Origin: Conchocele bisecta
Lineage: Eukaryota; Mollusca; Bivalvia; Lucinida; Thyasiridae
NCBI GenBank assembly: GCA_029237695.1
Contig: CM055265.1
Coordinates: 46,003,056 to 46,067,055, forward strand
Direction of reading: 5' to 3'
Length of the DNA: 64,000 bases
The notes below the pieces were generated by a model that saw nothing but the letters and a program-made list of their open reading frames with translations, searched no databases and was not told where the DNA came from. This document shows, in pieces, positions 57,362-64,000 of the stretch. The stretch's first letter is position 1. Every line of letters starts with the position of its first letter. The position numbers and the translations under genes were made by a program.

Positions 57362-58812
57362 AGCCTATGTGTCACAACATTCAATTCTGTGTCACAAAAT
57401 TCACTTTTGTGTCACAAAATTCAATTCTGTGTAACACAATTCAATTCTGTAAATTCTGCACACGCATGTAAGAAGGACTACCATTGGTCAGAAACTGCAC
57501 TGGAGAAATGGGTCACGGTCGCCGATCTACACATTCAATGTCGATGATTCATTTCTCATTCTGCCGATGATTCATTTCTCATTCTGCCATTTTGCTTCAA
57601 CTATCTCCAAACAGTCAAACGTTGACAAACCCATTCGTATTTAAACTCATTTGCGTTATAATTGTACACATAATTCATGTACATGTAGATCTCCCGCGAG
57701 TACTGACGTCATTTAGTGTGTATCGCAAGGTACATCTGCCCCAGTTAAATCAATAATACACGCGCTTTGGCCTGTGTTCTGACTGCTGTCTGTGTTTATA
57801 AACATAATGTGTGTATTGGGCCATTTGAGGAAACCATTTGTAGTATTTGTGTAGATACCATGGATATTAAGATGGTGTATACTGTAAATAATGCATGTAG
57901 ACACATAGCTGCGAACACGTAACTTCGCAACTAGTAGACACAGATCCAATACCATTGCTTCACAAGGTTAGATCTACTGTTAGAATATGACGTCATCTAA
58001 TGTCATTTTCGAGCATAAAACGTTACCTGATAAATAGAATACCAGGCTAGTGTATTTTAATATCAAGTTTATCAGGCTCGGCTCGGAAACGGTAGGAATT
58101 CCTTGGCAAGCCTCGGAATTCCTACGCGTTTCCTAGCCTTGCCTGATAAACTTGATATCAAAATACACTAGCCTGGTATTCTCTATATATGGGCATGCTC
58201 TCATGTCTAGCTATGTCCCGGCTACTTTATGTTTGACCCTGTTTACATAATTGAGGGAAAATTCTGAATATTTTTCTTATTTCTCCTTCAAAGTATATAT
58301 GCTTATATGGTGTGACCACTCATTTGTAATCATAATATAACCAAAATAACTGTCCATAAAGAAGTATAATATTGATATATTGGGTTATATTTTCGCATTG
58401 AAATATTTAAACCTGCAAGTGTACCCCACCATCTAGTAAAATGGACTAAGACCGATCTAAACCAATCAACGTAGAGATGACATAGACTATCCTACGCAAA
58501 CTAATTTTTGTGGACAAAAATGAATTCTGTCCCACAAAACTGAATTTTCTTCACAAAACTCAATTCTGTCTTACAAAATTGAATCCTTTATAACAAAATG
58601 AATTTTGTATACGAAACGTATGCAGAATTGAACTTTGTGACACAGAATTGAATTTTGTGACACAGAATTGAATTTTGTGACACAGAATTGACAGAATTGA
58701 GCTTTGTGACACAGAATTGAATTTTGTGACACAGAATTGAATTTTGTGATTTTTAGTGTTACAAAACTCAATTTTGTACACATAATTAACCTGTCCTGCA
58801 TGGCGCCCCGTA
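57362..58812. mobile_element. Second GGGGCGCC-type TIR element, inverted to 41878-43135
   Basis: Reverse complement of most of 41878-43020, ending CATGGCGCCCCGTACC at 58800-58815. The other terminus is lost at 57362. Subterminal repeats GACACAGAATTGAATTTTGT are more numerous (58618-58760). Confidence 0.8.
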
Positions 58813-59875
58813 CCACCTCATAAATATATTGAATACCTATGGCATCAACTAGACTTCGATATGATTATGTATTACACTACTGTAGCGTAATACTAGAAAT
58901 AGTTATGGTTTATTGTTACACATCCAGGCTACAGGTCTGATTGTAAAGTATATTTATTGACTTGCCACGCCGTAAATATAATGGTGAACATGCATGACAT
59001 CATAAATTCAATATGATTAGTTATTACACTGGCGCCCGTTTCACTAAACTTCGTATGACTAAAATGTTCGTAAGTGCAGAATTACGATAGTCTGTAAATT
59101 TCACATTAACACCGTTTTCTTGTAAACAATTATTGGATTTGCATTTATTGATGTAAATTCATGTATTAAAATTTCCAGATGATTCAAAATTTGCACTTAC
59201 GATCTTTTTAGTTGTACGAAGCTTTGTGAAACGGACCCCTTGTGGTACCAGAAATAGTTACTGTTCATTATAACATATCCAGGTAACAGGTCCGATTGTT
59301 GATATATATATATTAACTTGCCACCTCATAAATACAATGATAAGCACATGTATATTACCAGAAATAGTTGTAGTTTCGTATACATGTAGCACATCTAGCT
59401 AACAATGGATCTGGTATCAAATCAGGCTATTGTAAGTGGAATAAAATGTAGAGCTGTGTTTACGATCCCGTCACCCTCTCCCAATACTTGTGAGGTACTG
59501 GTTCTACCTGGTCACCACTATTAACCATTTCCACACCACAGACCTCTTTCTTGGTGTTTGCAAACAATGTAGATCCAGATGAACCGGCTCATAATGATCC
59601 TTTTATCATTAGGAAACACCCATTTGTTTATGAATGAACTGATCTAAATGCTTTTTTCTAACAATTGATTGGTCTGAAAATTAGTTGGACCATTCCAGGT
59701 CAGTTACTTGGGTCACACACCTTGAGAATGTCAACTGGTTAACGATGAAATTGTCTCCCTACAGCAAATTTATGAATTTTTGGAGAAAATAATTTTGAAA
59801 AGAGTGAGTCAAAATGATACCACCTCCAACCAAAAGTTGGTGGTGGTATTGAACGATAAAAAGTGGTATTGTGGT
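58813..59875. other. MITE and spacer, no gene
   Basis: 59031-59239 is a MITE (GGCGCCCGTTTCACTAAAC / GTGAAACGGACCCC), kin to 51008-51236. 59826-59853 is a small hairpin ACCACCTCCAACC / GGTTGGTGGTGGT-like. Nothing coding. Confidence 0.65.
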
Positions 59876-59953
59876 CCAATTATATTGGTGTCATAAATAC
59901 CTCATGTTTTTTTCACGTCAAATTGAACAGAAAAACACTACCAATTATATTGG
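59876..59953. repeat. Two CCAATTATATTGG palindromes upstream of an ORF
   Basis: CCAATTATATTGG at 59876-59888 and again at 59941-59953, 12 bases before the ATG at 59966. Their arms CCAAT/ATTGG are those of the palindromes in the virus-like genes. Confidence 0.75.
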
Positions 59954-59965
59954 AATTATAACAAA

Positions 59966-60346
59966 ATGGATAATAAAATACAATGTGAATTGAAAGCTTA
60001 TAATGCCTGTGTTGAAGAAGTTTACGAAGCTTACGGGGGTTATAGTCCTATATATAAATTCTATAAATTGAAAACACTAAACAATATAGAATACATGAAA
60101 TATCAGCGTAATTTATTACGCTCCGATAAAAACGTTGCATTTACAATATTATACCGACAATTATGTGAACTATACAAGAGGCAAATACAAACATTAAGAA
60201 GAATAATGCGTATCAGATATGAAACTAAGGTGTATTATATAAAATTGTTAAAACCCAACGATTCGTTTACGGATGTACATTTCTACGATATCACTTATAA
60301 AGATATTGAAAAATTATTATTGGCCCGAAAAAACACTACTAATTAA
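59966..60346 (+). CDS. Unrecognised 126-residue lysine/tyrosine-rich protein
   Basis: ATG at 59966, TAA at 60344-60346. The protein is rich in K, Y, I, L and N and is predicted mostly helical: AYNACVEEVYEAYGGYSPIY near the N terminus, LYRQLCELYKRQIQTLRRIM in the middle. It has no membrane segment or zinc motif. GC is very low (about 30%), unlike the other virus-like genes here, so it may be of different origin. It stands alone, with two short palindromes just upstream and no neighbour within 700 bases downstream. The open frame is longer than expected by chance in such AT-rich DNA and not made of repeats, but no homology is recognised. It could be a gene of the right-end element or a chance ORF. 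Confidence 0.4.
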   Translation: MDNKIQCELKAYNACVEEVYEAYGGYSPIYKFYKLKTLNNIEYMKYQRNLLRSDKNVAFTILYRQLCELYKRQIQTLRRIMRIRYETKVYYIKLLKPNDSFTDVHFYDITYKDIEKLLLARKNTTN

Positions 60347-60882
60347 TTTATGTTGTAATCACAAACACCAAGCAGACGACAATGTTCCAATCACACGTGT
60401 TATGAACATGCATATTAAGTATCCATTTTAGAGAGATTTACACGATTACATCTTCCGGGATGGAAAACAAACACACTGTAATATATACTACACACACGAG
60501 GGTGTGTATTCAGTACAGCCGAGAATGTGGCAACCCGCTATCGATATTCCGGAAGTATTTCTTACATTCTGATTGGTTGGCATGTTTTTTTATTTTTCTA
60601 ATTTTACTTTTAATAATTTAGAACGTTATAACCTATATTATTAAATAAAAACGAACTTGTTATATATAAAAACAAAAAAATAAGTAAATATTTGGTATTG
60701 CACAACACGGTTTTAGCTTAATATATGTAAAATTAACAACAATAATTTGTCTTGGGGGACACCCCTTGATACAAAATGAGCGCTCAGTGCTTCCGTGCAG
60801 GCACTTCCAAGGTTGCCTAGAATTTCGACACCGATTCCTAGATCAGCCGATAGATGGGGATGTACTGTACGGGTAGCTATAC
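60347..60882. other. No confident gene
   Basis: 60700-60880 is less AT-rich and open on the - strand for 73 codons (60713-60934), with no recognised motif. It may be the end of a gene. Confidence 0.35.
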
Positions 60883-60953
60883 ACCCGGCTAGCCACAAGA
60901 CAAGATGAGATGAGATGAGAAAGAGAAAGAACAAAGAAGGTGGCTAGCCGGGT
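60883..60953. repeat. 13-bp inverted repeat around a purine-rich spacer
   Basis: ACCCGGCTAGCCA at 60883-60895 and TGGCTAGCCGGGT at 60941-60953 enclose 45 bases with GATGAGATGAGATGAG. Could form a stem-loop at the edge of the gene cluster. Confidence 0.8.
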
Positions 60954-61000
60954 TGGCCCAGAAGGGTTTTGCGGGCGCGAGTTCGAGCCTCGGTGGGACC
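60943..61000 (+). other. tRNA-like 3' half
   Basis: TAGCCGGGTTGG resembles an A box. GCGAGTTCGAGCCTCGG forms a near-perfect T arm, with TGGGACC after it as a possible acceptor strand. The distance between boxes is too short and no complementary acceptor strand is present. Either a SINE/tRNA relic or a tRNA-derived att-like site. Confidence 0.35.
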
Positions 61001-61084
61001 TAAAACTTTTTTTAAATTGTTTAAATTGTCTACTGCACCAATATAATTAATTTTATAAAAAATTAATTAATATTTTTTACAAAA

Positions 61085-61703
61085 TTATAAAATATCACAA
61101 TTTCGGAATGGTGGTGCTATAACATTTCCTCCGACTTTATTTTCAAGTTTTACCCTAATTTTATCCCAATCAGTACTCTCAATCTTGGACATGGTGGCGC
61201 GCGATTTGATTCTAATATCATTTTTTAATTCTTCATATCTCCCCATTTCTTCCACCACGGATTCAAACTCTAAATTTGACATTTCATTATCGGCCAACAC
61301 TTTGGACACGATAACGTCGATGCTATTTTTCTTAGACCTCGCGAGAACGGATATTCTATCATGTTTTCTTCTTTTTTTCCCTAGTTTTACACCAGCCACC
61401 CTAATTACCATACAAAGTACTCCAGTTAAAACTGTAATTCAACTCAAAACCCCAGCAATTGGAACTGTTACAATTGTAGATAGCGTTGCAGCAGTCCCCC
61501 GCACCGCTCATTACAGATAAACCTGCCAGAACCGTACTAGATGCCTCTGCTAAATTTGCAACGCGCTTATATTTTTTAGCATATTTTTTTCTATTTTCAC
61601 ATTCTCTAACTAAAATATCCTGCATAGCGACGATATTATCCAACCTAAAATCTGAATTTCTTTCGCCAATGTCATCCAATTCGCGAATTGGATTGGTATC
61701 CAA
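61085..61703 (-). pseudogene. Glycine-rich membrane/coiled-coil protein of the virus-like element, disrupted
   Basis: Two - strand frames belong together. The first (61703 to about 61500) encodes NPIRELDDIGERNS, a charged helix ending RKKYAKKYKRVANLAEASST, and the start of a small-residue hydrophobic region (VLAGLSVMSGAG). The second (to 61085) continues the hydrophobic region and then has LGKKRRKHDRISVLARSKKN, VSKVLADNEMSNLEFESVVE and YEELKNDIRIKS. The frames split at a C5 run (61496-61500), and an in-frame TGA lies at 61439-61441 inside the hydrophobic region. The N terminus contains a perfect palindrome unit (61676-61691) read as PIREL. The layout is coiled coil, membrane segment, basic segment, helix. 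I recall this layout in unnamed proteins of cnidarian and mollusc genomes; unverified. Confidence 0.6.
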
Positions 61704-61751
61704 TATCTGCCGGTTCCAAATTCTTTGAATCTGTCACCCAATCGCGATTGG
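61676..61751. repeat. Two perfect short palindromes
   Basis: CCAATTCGCGAATTGG at 61676-61691 and CCAATCGCGATTGG at 61738-61751, both fully self-complementary. The first is in the coding frame of the - strand gene (PIREL). The second is upstream of it. Confidence 0.92.
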
Positions 61752-61828
61752 AATTGGAAGAACTACCTGGTCCGTATATACTCATAATAATTTTCTTTAA
61801 ATTAATTATAATATTGGGGCACCTATAC

Positions 61829-62477
61829 TCAATTGGAAATTTCGAGAACGACCGAAATCGGGTAATAGTTATTCAACTTTCTCGCTTGATCATCAAAAAT
61901 AGAGACCGTAAATTCGTGGATGTGTCCCGTTTCCAAAACTTTCATCTCGGGGTGTGGGAAGTCTAAGGTCACCGTCTCCCCAAAGAAACAGTCGCTGGCT
62001 TGCACGGTTTTCAGTAATGTGCTGGGGGATCCGTCTACCATGTTGTACGATGTGTTCACCCGATCCAAGTGCACCCTGAGAGTTTTCGTGAAGGCGAAGT
62101 CCACCGGGTTATCGCCGACGTACTCACCCGAGACGAACACTCCTTTATTTATGGAGTATGGTTCCTCCACTCCTAAAAACCGAGTTGGAATACCTAAGCA
62201 TCGGGGAGATCACTACCTTACTATCTGGACCGATGGTCATTGTTGTGAGCCCGGTAGCCTTCGATACTGTGAGGTTGACTTTACCGTCAAGCTCTGAGGT
62301 GACAAAATCTTTGACCTGCCTAAAACTCCACAGTCCGGGAGGCAGCTTTACCCCTACTTGTTGTTCATCCTTCACATAGTAAAACCCTCGAACATAGTAG
62401 AACCAGCTAAATTTCGCTGTATGGTGCGCAACAGCCGGAGTTTCACATAAAGACCATCTGATATGTAAGCATGTCAT
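61829..62477 (-). pseudogene. Beta-strand-rich protein of the virus-like element, frameshifted
   Basis: Two - strand frames overlap at an A5/T5 run (62175-62179). The N-terminal piece has WFYYVRGFYYVKDEQQVGVK, LPPGLWSFRQVKDFVTSEL and alternating hydrophobic stretches (GLTTMTIGPDSKVVISPML). The C-terminal piece has GVFVSGEYVGDNPVDFAF, LRVHLDRVNTSYNMVDGSPS, HPEMKVLETGHIHEFTVSIF and ends with DDQARKLNNYYPISVVLEI. Repeated short beta strands and the I-x-V-x-I-F-D-D-Q-x-x-x-L ending suggest a beta-sandwich, as in minor capsid or spike-type proteins; this is inference from pattern only. Its first ATG (62475-62477) overlaps the ATG of the divergent + strand gene, so the true start may be further in. 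No catalytic motif. Confidence 0.6.
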
Positions 62478-63600
62478 GCTCCGAAGTGTCTACAACTTTC
62501 ATGTGTATTACACTATTAGGAGGATTCTCAAAGAACTAGGTATTCCAATGCCTCAAGACGACGGCTGGAATCCCATTTCCAGCACATACGACCGTAAGGC
62601 GTTCGAAAGGTTGTGTAACGAATTTGGGGTACCAAAAGACGCGGACTGGAGACAGAAAATAGACACACCAACCAACAGTTTAGGGTTAGTTCACCTTAAA
62701 GGCCTAGTTAGTGGTGAGCATCTTAAGAAAGTCCCTGTATATTTCTCAGGGTTGTGGAGTGCTCGCGGAGCTACCCCACCACCAGTTAGAAAAATGGCAA
62801 CATGGACTAAATATAATTATAAGTTGAATACGATGACGTTCGGTGATGAAGTGCTTGGAGATCTTGCGTGTAAAGATGGTTATTGTCATTGGCTACCTAC
62901 TAAAGTAGCCCACGTGGAATACCTAGACCTGGGTGATACTCCACAGATGCGAAATGCGTGGACCACATTTATGTTAGATAAAAGCACTGGATTTACGCAG
63001 GGCGGGGTTACCCGCCTCAACGACTCCATTCGCACATATGTCTGGGCAATCCTCGCCTCACAGACGCAAACTCTCAGTGCTATAATAGGAGTTGGAACGG
63101 CGTTTGACGCGCAAAAACAATTATTGGCACTTGTAGAGGTCGCCATCTCAGGTAAGGTGGACCTGGAGAAGGCGACCAATCGGTATCAAGACGTTTTGCA
63201 GAATGCCCACACCCCAGTAGACTACGTATTTGGAATAGGTCTTTATATGGCGCCGAGCAATATGATACTACGAGACGACCCGGTTGACGGTTACAATAAT
63301 CAGATCATAATCGCCACCGCCAATCAAAAAATCTGCCACAACGGGAAGGTGAACACGGGTATTATCAAGCTCCACCCCCCCAAGACGGTCGGGAGGGGAG
63401 TTGTAGATGGAACTTATTACGTAAAACCCCCAATTCACAAATTGGATACACCCACCCCAGTACCACAATTCACGAATTGGATGCACCATCAAGTTCCCCC
63501 AATTCACGAATTGGAACAGGAGCGGAAACATCAATCGAGATTGGAAGAACAACCCACGAGGAGGAGAAATTTGGGCTCGTCGTTGCCTTCATGGCGATAG
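62476..63600 (+). CDS. Conserved-looking 374-residue protein of the virus-like element
   Basis: ATG at 62476, TAG at 63598-63600. Domain reading: residues 1-20 amphipathic helix; about 21-60 GIPMPQDDGWNPIS and YDRKAFERLCNEFGVPKD; about 60-160 beta-rich region with a WLPTKVAHVEYLDLGD stretch; about 165-240 the most conserved-looking block, FTQGGVTRLNDSIRTYVWAI then GVGTAFDAQKQLLALVE; about 245-300 helical plus VFGIGLYMAPSNMIL and YNNQIIIATANQKICHNGKV. From residue 318 the tail is a proline/glutamate linker made of four palindrome units in frame. No known catalytic motif, signal peptide or clear membrane segment. Its 3' end is 2 bases from the convergent gene. I recall the NDSIRTYVWAIL...GTAFDAQKQ core in unnamed cnidarian proteins; unverified. 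Structural or packaging roles are possible but unproven. Confidence 0.7.
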   Translation: MLRSVYNFHVYYTIRRILKELGIPMPQDDGWNPISSTYDRKAFERLCNEFGVPKDADWRQKIDTPTNSLGLVHLKGLVSGEHLKKVPVYFSGLWSARGATPPPVRKMATWTKYNYKLNTMTFGDEVLGDLACKDGYCHWLPTKVAHVEYLDLGDTPQMRNAWTTFMLDKSTGFTQGGVTRLNDSIRTYVWAILASQTQTLSAIIGVGTAFDAQKQLLALVEVAISGKVDLEKATNRYQDVLQNAHTPVDYVFGIGLYMAPSNMILRDDPVDGYNNQIIIATANQKICHNGKVNTGIIKLHPPKTVGRGVVDGTYYVKPPIHKLDTPTPVPQFTNWMHHQVPPIHELEQERKHQSRLEEQPTRRRNLGSSLPSWR

Positions 63601-63643
63601 AACTACTCGCACTTTGGTTTTAGGAACTTCCAATCTCGATTGG
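63430..63643. repeat. Cluster of five short palindromic units
   Basis: 63430-63445 (one mismatch), 63466-63480 (first base lost), 63499-63514 (complete CCAATTCACGAATTGG), 63532-63544 (CAATCGAGATTGG) and 63630-63643 (CCAATCTCGATTGG). The first four are in the frame of the 374-residue protein. The last is in frame with the - strand gene and encodes NRDW. Confidence 0.92.
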
Positions 63644-64000
63644 TGGCGAAGAATAGTAGGAGACCGGCGATCGCCACGATTAAAGCCCAAGTATTTTTGG
63701 CAAGCCATCCGGCTGTTTTTGATAATATAGATAACAAGTAAGAAACGATACCCAGGCAGTGCGGCAGTCACCTTTCCAGCTAATTTAGACAGGAGATTGG
63801 CTAAGGCTTTTAGTTTTTTTTTTTACCCACTCCTTAGCTCCATCGGATGATGGCGCGGGTGCTGGCGTGGGTGCTGGCGCGGGTGGTGGCGCCGCACCAC
63901 CAGTGAAAGCTAAAACTATGGTCGATATAATCATGCCGAAAGCTGTGACGATGCTCACTATTGTGATGCCCTGCTCTCTGAACAGACTGCGAAGACGCTC
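63603..64000 (-). pseudogene. Membrane protein with proline-rich hinge, enters from beyond the window
   Basis: Read on the - strand from 64000, the frame encodes ERLRSLFREQGITIVSIVTA, a first hydrophobic segment (FGMIISTIVLAFTGG), an alanine/proline repeat hinge (PAPAPTPAPAPSS) and the amphipathic KEWVKK. An A11/T11 run (63814-63824) then breaks the frame. The continuing frame shows an amphipathic lysine/alanine/leucine helix, a second break follows near 63751-63753, and the last frame has a second membrane segment (WALIVAIAGLLLFFA) ending at TAG 63603-63605. Both breaks are at homopolymers, so they may be sequencing errors or real decay. The gene extends past 64000. I recall the LFREQG-T-x-SI-TA-G motif as the C-terminal part of larger unnamed cnidarian proteins; unverified. 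A membrane-perturbing role is inference. Confidence 0.6.

Noticed and set aside
63268..63552. 94-codon - strand ORF opposite the 374-residue gene
   Set aside because: It is the antisense shadow of the palindrome-rich tail, open because the palindromes read similarly on both strands.
1..64000. Reading both end clusters as two ends of a single 64-kb element
   Set aside because: Everything between is ordinary repeats, LINEs and host exons, and no terminal repeat links the two clusters. Two separate insertions are simpler.

Overview
The window looks like nuclear DNA of a marine mollusc, most likely a bivalve. It is AT-rich and densely filled with transposon relics. The evidence is the short motif AAAGGGAGATAACTA, dispersed units built on GATCTGGATCTACACTGGTCGCAAA, satellite-bearing Helentron/pearl-like elements, and many foldback MITEs. 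Host coding sequence is nearly absent: one B-box (TRIM-like) first exon at 56515-56667 (+), one plausible internal exon at 12464-12708 (-), and a doubtful terminal exon at 32496-32652 (-).

The two ends hold the most unusual material. The left end (about 1-1097) has three tightly packed + strand genes for small membrane proteins. The right end (about 59.9-64 kb) has a compact cluster read on both strands: a glycine-rich membrane/coiled-coil protein, a beta-strand-rich protein, a 374-residue protein, and a protein with a proline-rich hinge and two membrane segments. The two clusters share a feature nothing else in the window shows. Tiny palindromes of two sizes (CCAATTC-NN-GAATTGG and CCAATC-NN-GATTGG) are scattered through coding and non-coding DNA and are translated in frame as P-I-H/R-E-L or N-R-D-W type peptides. 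I interpret both clusters as parts of one family of multi-gene, virus-like or transposon-like elements. I recall unannotated predicted proteins of this kind from cnidarian and other invertebrate genomes but cannot check this. No polymerase, integrase or ATPase of the element lies in the window. The right-hand copy carries several frameshifts, most at homopolymers.

Layout: 1.1-3.0 kb ~154-bp and ~170-bp satellites; 4065-4564 assembly gap followed by a 72-bp tandem array; 5.2-7.9 kb palindromes and TTAA-flanked MITEs; 8.5-11.3 kb two copies of a Helentron-like element with internal ~175-bp repeats; 11.8-13 kb MITEs and a possible host exon; 13.6-20.4 kb several copies of a TIR transposon family with ends GGGCCGCGC...CTTAATGAC; 21.5-31.1 kb an L1/Tx1-like LINE (ORF1, endonuclease, RT) broken by a TTAA-flanked transposon and by a ~150-bp tandem array that itself holds a CR1-like fragment; 31.4-36.3 kb an inverted copy of the TIR family carrying two later insertions; 37.7-39.3 kb a 1.6-kb imperfect palindrome; 39.6-41.0 kb a tRNA-derived SINE head and a 755-bp tandem duplication; 41.9-43.1 and 57.4-58.8 kb inverted copies of another TIR family; 43.7-44.7 kb a LINE RT relic with an internal deletion; 45-59 kb mostly MITEs, hairpins and a symmetric array of 22-bp repeats.

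The genes do not form one pathway. The host exons are isolated islands, the LINE pieces are dead, and the only coherent gene sets are the two end clusters, whose products (several single- or double-pass membrane proteins plus a beta-rich protein and a conserved 374-residue protein) would suit a membrane-associated particle or vesicle. That reading is inference.
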